Part shown: positions 43,356 to 55,400 of the stretch, in pieces | How the letters are laid out: each line of letters begins with the position of its first letter | Numbering within the stretch: the first letter of the stretch is position 1 | Source: Isoetes taiwanensis | Taxonomy: Eukaryota; Streptophyta; Lycopodiopsida; Isoetales; Isoetaceae | Assembly: GCA_021234155.1 (NCBI GenBank) | Contig: JAJEKV010000001.1 | Coordinates: 24,973,189 to 25,037,188, forward strand | DNA: 64,000 bases | Reading direction: 5' to 3' | Notes under the pieces: generated by a model | What the model was told of the DNA's origin: nothing | Database searches by the model: none | Seen by the model: the letters and a program-made list of their open reading frames with translations, nothing else | Position numbers and translations under genes: made by a program

Positions 43356-44866
43356 ATGGCGCCCAGTAGCTTTGTCCGATTGTATGATGCTGCCAACCAT
43401 ATCCGTGATTTCCCTGCTGAACAAGTCTTCCATGTGTTCGACCATCTCTTTGATCTCCACGCAACATTGACCAGAACTCCCTTCTACACTGACATCATTT
43501 GCCAATATGATCAGCAGATCCTACCCTGGGAAGTTAACTTGCCGCCTAGGGGAGGGAAATGGGTATCCCTAGATTTGCTTAGCCAAGCCTTAGGGGGAGG
43601 ATCCAAGGGCAAGAACAAGCTGTGGGATAGGACAAGAACCATGCCCGACTACATGACCTGCAAGCACAATAGGCATAGATATCTCTCAGCCCATGCAGCC
43701 CTCGCTCTATTCATGCAGTATAAGGCAATCAACAAGGTGGGGGAGCCCTCAATTCAGCCTTTGGACCTAGCATCACTCGACACTCGAAGGGAGGAAAGCC
43801 ACATTCACGAGATCGAGTCCTCGGAGTACATGTACCATGGCATGACATCAGGGACACCAGCACTGCAGATCGAGCAAGACTACGAGCAGCTAGGGGAAGA
43901 AAACCCAGGTTGGGAAAGCAGAGAGGCGATGAGGATGGAGAGGCGAATAGCCAGGCATGATGACGAAATCAGGCGGGCCTATGAACCACCAATCGGCATC
44001 ACAACCCTATCACCAATAGTCATCGATGGAGAGGAGTACATCTTGGCAAACGACATCCTCAACCTTCCTTACTGCCAAGAAGAAGGGCTTAGAATCGACG
44101 AGCTCTTAGGCTTGATGGCAAAAGAGCAGCACAACGACTTCATCGACTACTCCTATCAGGAAATCCCAAGGGAGCTAGCAGAGCGGCACTCATACGCCGG
44201 GGAGACAATGTCAGATATAGAAGCCTATGAGCAGATAAGGGAAATGTATCGTCAACAGGAACCAATCATCCCAGAGGAGGAGTTTCAAGAAATACAAAGC
44301 AGATTGTACAAACCAGGAAGAGGCTCAAGCTCTAGCCGAACAGTTCATTCCAGGAGTATGCGGGAGGCATCCAGTAGCATCAACCTGGAGAGCGCAACTA
44401 CCATATGGAGGGACCATGAAGACCTCTTGGCATTAGACGCCTACGGCGAAGCAGCAATAGAAGGGGCACAGGTTCGAAGGCCATAGGAAAGGGTAAGGCA
44501 CTCCGATACTACCTTCCAGCCCTCAGCCAAGGGCAGATGGTAGTTTTTCACAAGGAGTTCGGCCCACGAGGAGAAGAGTCGGTGGTGCTCCTCATAGCAC
44601 TCTCTGGCTTCGGGCAGCACGCAACGGATCATATCATTCTCTTCAAGAGATCCGTGGCACTCCACTGCCTCGACTTCGTCAGAGGCCACCTCAGGGACGC
44701 AACATTGACGGTAGTGGCGGCAACGGTATCCGAACTCCCTGCACCCCAAATGGCTCAAGCACTCGAAGGGGGATCTTCCAGAAATATCTTGCGGAATGTC
44801 GGCAAAGGACTTCGACTCAGGGATGTCAAGAACTTCTTCAAGTCAATGAAGGGGCATCGAAGATGA
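43356..44866 (+). pseudogene. Second pre-gag ORF, unknown protein (one frameshift)
   Basis: Starts MAPSSFVRLYDAANHIRDF after a TATA-led leader and runs open to 44486. One frameshift near 44465-44480 is needed to continue as GKALRYYLPALSQGQMVVFH and on to NFFKSMKGHRR at 44866, giving about 500 residues. The N-terminal 140 residues are globular (FPAEQVFHVFDHLFDLHATL, PWEVNLPPRGGKWVSLDLLS). The middle is acidic with R/E-rich helices. The C-terminal part has hydrophobic strands (ESVVLLIALSGFG, ATLTVVAATVSEL). It is not a gag, envelope or host family I recognise. It precedes gag by about 290 bp. No transmembrane segment or signal peptide is evident. Confidence 0.6.
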
Positions 44867-45156
44867 AAAATTTCTGTTTTTACTTATCTTCTAAATTGTA
44901 TTCAATGTCTTCACTTCTAAGTATTGTCATGTACCTTATAAAATGTATCTCTTATATATTAATTGATATATATTTTCCTTGACTATAACTGGAGTTTTGA
45001 TATGATTTCTTTTGTACCTAACAATAAGTGACTTGTAAATAAAGATGAATAATGTATAACTTAAATAACAAGCATTGATGACCAATACTTGCAGCAAGGA
45101 ACATCGGCTCAGGGTCTCAAGGCCAGGGCCAGCAGCACCAATGGGTACCTAGAAAC
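44867..45156 (+). other. AT-rich spacer before gag
   Basis: A 290 bp AT-rich spacer with 'aataaagatgaataatg' near 45040. 'cagcaaggaacatcgg' at about 45091 resembles a 3' splice acceptor and could join a spliced leader to gag. Unproven. Confidence 0.4.
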
Positions 45157-46603
45157 TTGTTTGGGCCAGAACAAGACGACAACAACGAGGAAATGACTTT
45201 GGAGACAGTGAATGCAAGGCTCACGCAGATGAGAAACCAGATGCATAACCTACTTCAGTGGGCAACCCCATTGATGAATGCTCAGGAATACGGACCTCCA
45301 CCACCACCTCCACCTCCAGTGCAAGGTGTTGACGAGGATTCACAGCCGGAAGGGGAAGAGAATCAAGGAAATGTCAGGGACAGGAAGAGAAAAAGGAGAA
45401 GCAGAAAGAGTCCAACACCATCCAGCTCTAGTGTATCAGACACCTCTGGCAGCCAGACCGGTAGCAGTTCCGAGGATGAATCAGATGCATCACAGGGTAG
45501 GAAAAAGAACAAGAAAGCAGATGATTATCAGAAGAAAGTGGACAGTGCCATGAGTAATGTTTGGAAAACAAGGAAGCTTGGTCAGTTTTCAGGCAAAGAC
45601 AGGTCAGGCATGGAAGCAGAGGCTTGGCTTGATGAGATGGAGGAATTTGGCAATTCCTATGGCATGAAAGACAAGGACATAGGCAAGGTTGCAACAGCCA
45701 ATCTGATAGGAGCAGCCAGGATATGGTGGAAAGGGTATGCTAAGTCTAATAAGTTGAGATGAAACAGCTGCAGATTCAAGACCTTCAATAAAGATTTCCG
45801 CAAACATTACGTGCCGAGATCGCACACTAGCAGGCAGATCCAGCAATTCTACAGGCTAGACCAGGGGAACCTATCAGTAGCCAAGTACATAGAGGAATTT
45901 ATGAGGTTAAGACTCAATGTGCCCAGGATCACAGAGAGGCAAGCGGTCGAAGGTTACATTGAAGGGCTCAACAGTAACATCAAGCGGTTAGTTCGAGCAA
46001 TTAACCCAAGAACAGGGAGAGGCCGAGGACAATGCCTTAAGTTTGGAAGAAGCCCCAGTAACTCCAGGGCAGAAGCAGTTACCCTTCAAAGGTAAGACGG
46101 CAGGGCAGTATCAGAATAAGCAAGCAGCAAACACGCCAGTCGGAGGCCAACAACTAGGGAAAGCTCAGGGAAAGAACTTTGGAGACCGTAGGCCACGGGA
46201 TGGATCAGGGGGCAGTTCGCTCAAGCATCTTTTAGACAACATCCCTAAGGAGAAGAGACAGGAGTGCATTGAAAAGAAGTTGTGCTTTAGGTGCTTCCAG
46301 CCAGGGCACAGAACACACAACTGCCCATTCGTCATGCAAGCAACGTTGGCAGAACTTGCAGATTGGGAATCTCCAACCGAGGGTGATGATGAAGATGACG
46401 ACCAACAGGAAGGCCAAGATTTTATAGAAGGTGAGTGCAAAATCTGCGCAGCTATTGAGTCAGGTGATGTTGAAAATCAGTCCACAGTCATCTCGACTGA
46501 GGGAATCATAGATAGCAGTCCATACCTAGTCTTGATAGATACAGGTAGCTCTCACAACTTTGCCTCTCCTAGGCTGGCTACCCTAATGAAGAGCAAGGTC
46601 TAA
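45157..46603 (+). pseudogene. Gypsy gag with zinc knuckle and protease start
   Basis: The N-terminal part has a proline run and an RS/KR-rich segment (RKRKRRSRKSPTP). The Gag capsid-like domain follows (FSGKDRSGMEAEAWLDEMEE, ARIWWKGYAKS, then FKTFNKDFRKHYVPRS and FYRLDQGNLSVAKYIEEFMR). A single TGA at 45760 sits in frame where Trp is expected. A frameshift near 46020 leads to the frame at 46043-46603. That frame has the zinc knuckle CFRCFQPGHRTHNC and the aspartic protease core VLIDTGSSHNFASP. Gag packages the RNA and the protease matures the polyprotein. The frame breaks again after MKSKV near 46605. Confidence 0.88.
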
Positions 46604-48014
46604 GTCAAAGCCAATGCCAGTTAGCATGGCAAGTGGTGCCATTCGCCACATTAAGAGGAGGAGGATCACATTCGACATAGACCTTAGTGGAAGCAAGTGG
46701 CCGATGGGGGCAAAAGTCATGGATATTGGAAAGTATGATCTGATAGTAGGAATGGAGTTCCTCAAGCCGGCTAAAGTCATGATCGACTACGAGCGTAACG
46801 AGATCTCCATGACGGTGCCGTATGGCAACAGATTCATAGTAAAAGGTAAGAAGGTAGCTTCTCTTATGCAGTGCATTTCTATGAAGCAGCTAAGAAAGAG
46901 TATAGTAAGAAATAAGGTGGATTATATTCTGGGGTTAGAGGCAATTGAACCAAGTAAAGAGGAGGGAAGTGACTTAACTGGAAATCAGTTGCCCAAGCCA
47001 GTAGCAAGGCTCATTAGGGAGTTCAATGATGTGTTTCCAGATGATATCCTTCAGCTACCACCTTATAGGGGTGTGGAGTGTGAAATCACATTAGCTCCAG
47101 ATGCTAAGCCTACCAGCAAGGCACCATACAGAATGAGCACCCCAGAGCTGATAGAGCTCAAGAAGCAGCTGCAGGAATTGCTTGACCTTGGATTTATAAG
47201 AGCAAGTGTCTCTCCCTTTGGGGCACTCATACTCTTCGTCAAGAAGAAAGACGGGAGCCTAAGAATGTGTATAGACTATCGCCAGCTTAACAAGCAGACG
47301 ATAAAGAATAAGTATGCTCTGCCAAGGGCAGATGATTTGATGGATTAGCTCCAAGGAGCGAAAGTTTTCTCTAAGATTGACTTAGGGTCAGGTTACCACC
47401 AAATAAGGATAAAGGAAGAAGATATCCATAAGACCGCCTTCAAAACGCGGTACAGGCACTTCGAGTTTACAGTAATGCCTTTTGGCTTATCGAATGCCCC
47501 GGCAACCTTCATGCGTCTCATGAACGACATCTTCAGGGAGTTCTTGGACGAGTTTGTCATTGTATTCTTCAACGACATCTTAGTCTACAGCAGGTCCATT
47601 GAAGAGCATTGTCAGCATTTGAGAAGAGTGTTGGAGAAGTTGAGACGGCATCGGTTGTATGGGAAGCTCTCCAAATGCCACTTTGCAACAGGTCGAGTGG
47701 ACTATTTGGGGCACATGGTAACAGCTGAAGGGATTTCGACAGATTCGTCAAAGATTGAAGCAATAGTTGATTGGCCAGCTCCAAGGAACGTGGCAGAAGT
47801 GAGAAGTTTTCTCGGTCTGGCAGGATACTATAGGAAGTTCGTAAAGGACTTCGCTAGGTGGGCGTCCCCCTTATCGGACCTCACCAAGAGCAATAAGATA
47901 AAGGATTGGGCAAAGTTTTGGCTTAAGAATGTCCAAGCCTCCTTTGAAAAGCTCAAAGAGGCTCTAACGACAGCTCCAGTCCTTGTTCTTCCAGATCCGA
48001 GCAAAGATAACTAG
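46604..48014 (+). pseudogene. Gypsy reverse transcriptase
   Basis: One frame from 46614 with a single TAG at 47346 (Gln expected, before [17 protein letters not shown]). The start includes the protease C-terminal part ([10 protein letters not shown]). RT blocks are [58 protein letters not shown] and SNAPATF. The catalytic box reads FFNDILVYS where Gypsy elements have (Y/F)xDD, so the first Asp is Asn and the enzyme would be inactive. The thumb and connection ([27 protein letters not shown]) follow. A frameshift near 48012 leads to the RNase H frame. Confidence 0.9.
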
Positions 48015-49906
48015 TAGCCACAGATGCGAGCAAGATAGCAACAGGTGCAGTTTTGATGCAAGAAGGAAGGGTAGTCGTCTACGACTCAAAGAAGATGAGC
48101 GACGCGGAGCAACGCTACCCAACCCATGATCACGAGTTGTTAGCCATTGTAAGGGCACTAAGGATTTGGAGGCATTATTTGCTGGGGAGGAAGTTTCAGT
48201 TAGATACTGATCACCAGAGCCTTCAATATCTTTTCACCCAACCACTCCTCAACCTAAGGCAAAGGAGGTGGATGGAATTCCTTGAGGAATATGATTTCGA
48301 CATAATGTATAAGCCCGGCAAGCTTAATATTGTTGCAGATGCCCTCTTCAGGAGACTATTCGAGACGAGAATGTATTGTAATGTTATATCAACTCTTTCA
48401 AGTGAGTTTGGTAAGAAAATTGAGGAGACATTGCCATCTGATGATGATTTCAAGGAGGTATGGGCAAGCCTCTCTAAGGAGGCTAGAACAGATAAAGAAC
48501 GGGAGGCCTTCAAACATTATAGGAAGGAAGGCAACCTGTTGTACCATAAAGATAAGTTGTGTGTGCCCGAATCGTCAGGAGTAAGGAAGTTAATTCTTCA
48601 TGACACACACAACAGCCCAATAGCCGGGCACGCAGGATTTATGAAGACGTATTTCAAGATTCGAAGTAGCTATTTCTGGCCGGGAATGAAGAAACAGATA
48701 GCCAGATATATTCGGGAATGCCAGTTGTGCCAGCAGACTAAGGCAGAGCAGCTTCGGATTCCGGGAGCTTTGGAACCTTTGGCAGTGCCGAATGCAAAAT
48801 GGGAAGTAATAAGCATGGATTTTATTACAGGACTTCTTAGGACTCTTCGAGGCAAAGATGCACTAATGGTGGTCGTAGATAAATTATCTAAGATGGCACA
48901 CTTTGTGCCTTGCAAAACTACGGACACAGCCTTAGACACTGCCGTTCGATTTGTAAAGGAGATTTTTAGACTCCATGGCATGCCTCGAGAGATAATCTCA
49001 GATAGGGATTCTAAGTTCATGAGTGCATTCTGGCAGGATCTTTTTGCCATGATCCAGACCAAGCTCTCGATGAGCACGGCTTACCATCCTCAGACGGATG
49101 GCCAGACGGAGCGGACGAATCGCATCATCGAAGATATGCTCAGAAGTTATGTATGGAATAAGCAATCCAAGTGGGATGATTTCATCCACTTGGTAGAGTT
49201 CGCCTACAACAGTACGAAGCAGGAGTCATCCCAGATGTCTCCCTTTATGATCGACTACGGGTACCAGTGCCTCACCCTAGACACTTGGCACAATCCTGTG
49301 TCAAAGATCGAAGTATCCCAGCAAATGCTAGGAGATATGCAGCAGTTGGTGGAAGCTGTAAGGGGGCACCTTTTAGCAGCAAGAAGTCGGCAGAAGAGTG
49401 TAGCCGACAGGCACAGGACCGTAAGGGAGTTCAAGGTGGGCGACAAGGTATGGTTGAAGAACAAGGTGAAGCAAGCTAAGCTTCGTATTGGGAATTGCAA
49501 GAAGCTTGCCCCCAGGTGGGCCGGTCCGTTCAAGATCTTGGAGAGAGTGGACTCTCAAGCCTACAAGTTGGATCTTCCGGCGCACCTCAAAGTTCACAAG
49601 GTCTTCCATGTGAGTTTATTAAAAAAGCACGATCCTAATCCTGATGAGGTTTTGGATACTCCAACTTTGTTGGAAATGATAGAAGAGCAAGTTGAAATTG
49701 TGCCTGAATTGCTTCTTGATAAGTCATTCAAGAAGACTAGGAGGTCTCAGTTCCTCCAGTATTTGGTCAAGTGGAAACACTTGCCCGTGGAAGACGCGAC
49801 ATGGGTATTGAAGCAGGATTTGGAGAAACAATACCCAGAATTCATGAAGGAGTTTGATGGGCGAGTCATCTCCGACTTAGTCGACCCCGACTTGCCAGGA
49901 GGTTAG
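48015..49906 (+). CDS. Gypsy RNase H, integrase and chromodomain (open frame)
   Basis: Open from before 48053 to 49906. RNase H has VATDASKIATGAVL, QRYPTHDHELLAIV and DTDHQSLQYL. The integrase HHCC zinc region (HDTHNSPIAGHAGF..CQLCQQ) lies near 48600-48740. The catalytic core follows with Asp in MDFITGL, Asp in SDRDSKFMSAFW, and Glu in PQTDGQTERTNR. The GPY-like region has RWAGPFKILERVD and HKVFHVSLLKKH. The C-terminus FLQYLVKWKHLPVEDATWVL plus KQDLEKQYPEF is a chromodomain, the chromovirus module that steers integration by binding modified histone tails. This is the best-preserved part of the element. The upstream frame is broken, so it is unlikely to be made. Confidence 0.92.
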
Positions 49907-50710
49907 CTTAGTATGTTTCTTAGTTAGCCTTAGCTCTGGCATATGCATTCTAGTTAATAGAGTGCATGTGCCAGAATCTTGGAACATGTAGGCGATGATG
50001 GGATACGCCTTTAAGGCATTCTCTCGGCCAACATGCACCAAGAGGTGCGCATGACCAGTAGGGTCATGTGAGAGAGGAAGTGAGGCATGGTGGGCGATGA
50101 TGGGACATCTGTCGAATGCTCTCTATGCCACGATGCGGGGCTCGTGCACCTGACCATAGGGGGTCATGGTGAAGGTTAAAGTGATCATGTGCGATGATGG
50201 GATTGTGAGACGTTCCCTAGCTTGAAACCCTTGGGGCATGATGCACTGGGAGTACTCGGCAACGGGTAACCGAGTACAAGGAGCATCTTAAATGTTCCTT
50301 AAGCTCAAATCCTTAGGGGCCACGATCGGGTGCAAGGTAGTAGGGTAACCTTGAGCTGGTAGTTCGGCTCAAGGAGGTAGGTAAGGGGGGTGGTCCCCTA
50401 AAACCACAATTATTAACTTAACTAACGTAATGTGTTACTCGTGCAGGGCGAGCATAGGGGAGCACCGACGGGAGCACATTACGTGGAGGCGGGGAGGCAT
50501 AATTTAGACTTAGAAATTATGAACCCTAATGTTATGTGCTAATGTTTTGACTTACTATAGCATTACTGTTGTTAAGGCTATATAATTTTGTATAAGTATA
50601 AATATAGCCTATACTATATGTTGATTGAATAATAGAAATTGCATGTATCTTGTTTTTGCAGGAGCGTGTAGTGTACCTACCTTAGCGTAATGCAGAGGAC
50701 AGCATTATCC
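49907..50710 (+). repeat. Gypsy 3' non-coding region with about 100 bp tandem repeats
   Basis: Three degenerate units carry GCGATGATGGGA at 49992, 50094 and 50191, each followed by related text (GGCATTCTCTCGGCC or GAATGCTCTCTATGCC, then TGCACC, then GGGTCATG). The rest to 50710 has no ORF. This region lies between integrase and polypurine tract, where some plant Gypsy elements carry extra genes; none is seen here. Confidence 0.6.
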
Positions 50711-50724
50711 TAAGGGGGGGAGAA
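50711..50724 (+). promoter_or_regulatory. Gypsy polypurine tract
   Basis: TAAGGGGGGGAGAA directly before the 3' LTR. Confidence 0.85.
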
Positions 50725-51535
50725 TGTGACGTTCCAGGGGAATATACGCCATAAATACATATATTCCTGGACCCGTCACTATACAAGTCTACCCTTGTAG
50801 CCTTGTATACCTTAGGAAGTGGCAATGGGTGCACATCTAAGTTAAATGCTTAACTTAGATAACCTTAGGATAAGGCCCATTTCCACATGGCCTTATCCCA
50901 TTGGGCAACCGCCACACGACCTCATCCCATTGGCGCCACGTGGCATCCCATGTGGACCCTAACTTATATTAGCACAAACCCTAACCCTAGACCTCTTTTC
51001 CTGACCCTAGCGCCCTGAGACTCATCTACGCACTTAAAACTCTGTTTCGAGCACCGTTTGCTGTGGCATAGGCTAGTGCAGCAGCCCCCGGAGTGTGGAT
51101 TCGATCTTGGAGCAAGTGCAGCTTCGACCAATTCAAAGACCATGGAGACGCCAGGGTTTGGAGGGAGTGCTTCTGGAGCAGGTATGTAGAGTAGTGCTCT
51201 TGGTAGATCATCTGGAAGTTAGCACTCCAGATTGGTTAGTATTTCGTATCTAGAGTAGGGCCATCCTAGAACCCTTATTCAACATCTTGAACCCTAATCA
51301 AGGAACCCTAACTGTAAGTTAGATATATATGATTAGGTTAAGATGTTCTTATTATGATTATCATGATATGATGCTATGTGATGTTGGTTGATCATGTTTG
51401 CTCCTCTTGTATTGGGAAAGGGGGTAGAGACCTAGGGCCATATGTAGTATGCTCCTAGTTTAGATCCCTTAGTTCCTATTAGATGCGGCCTGTGCATAAG
51501 AGCCCACCGGGCTATTGGGGCTATGATGCGACTCA
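50725..51535 (+). repeat. Gypsy 3' LTR, left part
   Basis: Matches 39026-39836 and is interrupted after ACTCA by Copia C. Confidence 0.95.
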
Positions 51536-52404
51536 TGTGAGTAAATTAACAACTGAGTTGTTTATATCTCAATTTGTCAAGACAAATGTCTAGCTTATTC
51601 AAATGCTCTATGCATCATTACCATCTTTGAAAACCATATTCATTATGCAAATATTTGCACTTAGCACCTACACAACAATAGCAAATAAATCTCATAACAG
51701 ATAAACCACTGTCAGGCAAATCAATCCCATAGCAAATATTTTAGCAATGACCATTGTCATTCTTATAGCAAATAACCATTGAAGATAAAATCAATGGCAA
51801 TCTTAAAGCAATGCCCTTATCATTTTATTACCTTCGCCACAACAGTTAGACCTTTTATTCGAATGGCTGTCGCTTGGGGTCGTCACGAAACCTACACTAG
51901 CAATTGATCAATCAGACTTCTTAGGTTTATAATGGACAGTTCCGGTGGTGCTGGAACCGCCCAAGTCTTCCGGATCATGCTTCAATCTTATCTGTACAGG
52001 AGTTTTCATCTGAAAAACTTTCTACTTTCGAATAAGGCTTTGCCTCCAAATTGAATGATATCGAAAAATATCATTAACCATATTTTCCCTTTTAGCTTTA
52101 TTTCACATGTTCAACCATAGGTCGTAAAACATGAATATCCCATATTCATATCATAGTCCATGAAATATCCCATATTCATAGCCTAAGAAAGTTTGTTCTG
52201 TTTTCTGTATTTACCTTAGGTCATTTCGCAGCAGATAATCCAATTCTTCACTTTAGCATGATCATGTGTTCCCAATCTGCTGTTCTATTTAAATCATGTT
52301 GTCTCTATTTTGTCTGTTAATTCCAACCTCTGATCACCCAGTTAAATGTTCAACCTGACAACAGCTTAAGAATAATGAGTTGTGAACTGAACAATATTCT
52401 CACA
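51536..52404 (-). repeat. Copia C 3' LTR
   Basis: 869 bp, nearly identical to 56648-57521. It lacks 5 bp near 52258. Confidence 0.95.
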
Positions 52405-52417
52405 TTCCCCTTTTTAG
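52405..52417 (-). promoter_or_regulatory. Copia C polypurine tract
   Basis: Minus strand CTAAAAAGGGGAA, adjacent to the 3' LTR. Confidence 0.8.
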
Positions 52418-52418
52418 A

Positions 52419-55400
52419 TCACAACTTCATAATATCCCTGCAATTCAATTTTGTAATTAACTTCTGAAACTTAAAATAACTTAATGCCTTTGTCAAGACA
52501 TCTGTCAGTTGCTCTTCAGACCTGACATATTCAACTTGTATTAAAGATCTTCTCACCATATCTCTGATAAAATGTAACTCCATTTCTATGTGCTTTGTCC
52601 TCTCATGTTGTATAGGATTTTTGGTCATAGCTATACAACTCTGATTGTCACATAGCAGTTTTGTGCTTTCCTTTTGCAACAAGCCAATCTCTTCTAAAAA
52701 TCTTCTGCACCATACTATTTCCTTTGCTGCTAGAGTGGCAGCTGCATATTCTGACTCAGCTGTAGAGAGGGCAATTGAAGACTGTTTCTTGCTCCTCCAA
52801 CTAACTGGTCCTCCTCCAAGCATTAACAAATAACCTGAAGTTGACTTTCTTTCATCCTGATCCCCACACCAATCTGCATCACAATAAGCTTTCAAAACTA
52901 AATCATTTGTATCAAAAATTATCCCTGTGCTCTTTGTTCCTTTCAGATATCTTAAAACCTTTTTGGCAGCTAACCAATGTTCTTTTCCAGGGTCATGATT
53001 ATATCTACTAAGAACATTAACTATATATGCAACATCAGGCCTTGTATTGTTGGCTATGTATAATAAGCTCCCTACCAAAGGTCTATAAGGAACTTCAGCC
53101 ATTTCTTCTCTCTCTTTGTTTGTTTGTGGACACAACCTTTTTGAAATCTTCATTCCTGGGACTGCTAGAGATTTGATAGCATTACAATCTTTCGTGTTAA
53201 ACCTGTCAAGCACAGTGTCAATGTACTTTTCTTGAGAAAGAGTGATCCTCTTATTTTTCCTATCCCTTGCAACCTCAATTCCCAAGAATTGTCTTAGCTC
53301 ACCTAAATCTGACATTTTGAATTTATCTTTTAATATGTTCTTGCATCTGTTTAGTATTACTATGTTGCTGGCTGCCATCACACAGTCGTCCACATATAAC
53401 CCCATTATGCAATAGTCTTTCTCATCTCTGAAAATATACACATTTCCATCATGTTTGAGTGCTTCAAATCCCTGTTCTTTCAAATAACTATCTATGCATT
53501 TGTTCCATTGTCTGGGAGATTGCTTTAAGCCATAAACTACTTTCTTTAGTCTCCAGACCTGGTGCTTGTTTCATAAAAATTTCCTCCTCAAGATCAGCAT
53601 TCAAAAATGTTGTGCTAACATCCATATGATGTAGCTCTAAGTCACATGCATTTGCCATGGCAATTAGCATTCTAATGCTTGTTAACTTAACTACTGGAGA
53701 ATAAGTCTCCTCATAATCAACGCCTTGTTTTTGAGAGTATCCTTGGGCTACGAGTCTCGCCTTATACTTGGTACTTCCATCTGCATTAATTTTCAGCTTG
53801 TAGACCCACTTGTTTCCAACAATATTCTTATTTTTAGGTATATCCACCAGCTCATATGTTGAGGTTCTGTCAAATGCATTAATCTCTTCTTCCATTGCTT
53901 CTCTCCATTTATTTGCATTTAGGCTGCTCATAGCATCGTCAAACGTCTCAGGAACTCCATTTTCAAGAACCATTAGAGCTTCAGTTATGTTCCCTTTATG
54001 CAATCTACTACTTCTCCCATTCCTTTGTCTTCCATAATCTTCAATGTTTATGTTTAGATCATCCTTTAATTTTTTTCCTTCTGTTTTCCTTTTCTTGTGC
54101 CCTGCATTTTCATGAAAGCTCTCTTCATTATTTTCCACATTTTGATTGTGTTCAACCTTATCTCTTTCCTCTTCTTCTTCACTATCAATTTCAAAATCCT
54201 CAAGTTTTGAAGAGTCCAAAGGTTCACTTAATGTATATGGCTTCTTTTCTTCTTCCTCTATCATGTATTTTGTCAACTCCTTTTGCACATATTCACCATT
54301 CATTCCTCTTGGCTTGTATAATTCTTTTTCTACAATTTCAACATCTCTGCTAACTACAATCCTCCTTGCTGCAGGATCATACACTCTATACCCTTTCGAA
54401 TGCTCATCATAACCTACTAAGTAGGTTATTAATGACCTATCATCAAGCTTCAGTCTTTTCTCTTCTGGTATATGTGTATAGGCTAGACATCCAAATGCCC
54501 TGAATTTATCATAATTTGATGGCTTTCCTGTCCACAATTCTTCTGGACTTTTTCCAGCCAATACCCTTGTTGGTAAAACATTCTGAATTACAACTGCAGT
54601 CTTAACTGCTTCTTCCCAAAGAAAATTTGGAAGTCCAGAGTGTTTTAACATGGCTCTAACTGCATTTAAGATGCTCTTATTTTTCCTCTCAGTTGCACCA
54701 TTCTGTTGAGGAGTATAGCTGCAAGTATATTGTCTTTTTATCCCTTTCTTTATGCAATAAGTTATGAACTTGGCTGACATATATTCTCCTCCCCTGTCTG
54801 ACCTGATACATTTGATTTTTTTTCCAGTAGAACATTCTACCTCTGCTGCAAACAGCTTAAAGGCCTCAAAAGCTAAACTCTTTCTTCTCAAGCAATAAAC
54901 TCTTGTTTCTCTACTATAATCATCAATGAAGGTTATAAAATATTTCTTACCTGAGATCCCTGTTATGTTCAGTGGTCCGCAGAGGTCTGTATGCACGAGC
55001 TCCAAGACATCTTTTGCTCTTTCCTTAGATCTTGAAAAAGGCAACCTGCATTGTTTTCCTAACATGCATCCTTTGCATACATGATTGACAATTTTACTAT
55101 TAGAACTTTGTATCAATCCTTGATTTATTAGATACTCAATATTTTTAAAATGTGTGTGACCAAGTCTCTCGTGCCAGCACAACATATCAGGAATGATAGC
55201 CACATTAATGCTGTTCAAACAGTGAGGATCAATGCCAAACAAGTTTCCAACACGCTTCCCTAAAAATTTCAATTTATTTCCTTCATAAACCTTACATTCA
55301 AGTTGCTCAAACACAACTTTGAAACCCATGTCAACTAGTTGACAAACTGAAATTAAGTTCCTGACTAAGCTTGGAACACACAACACATTTTGTAAATTAA

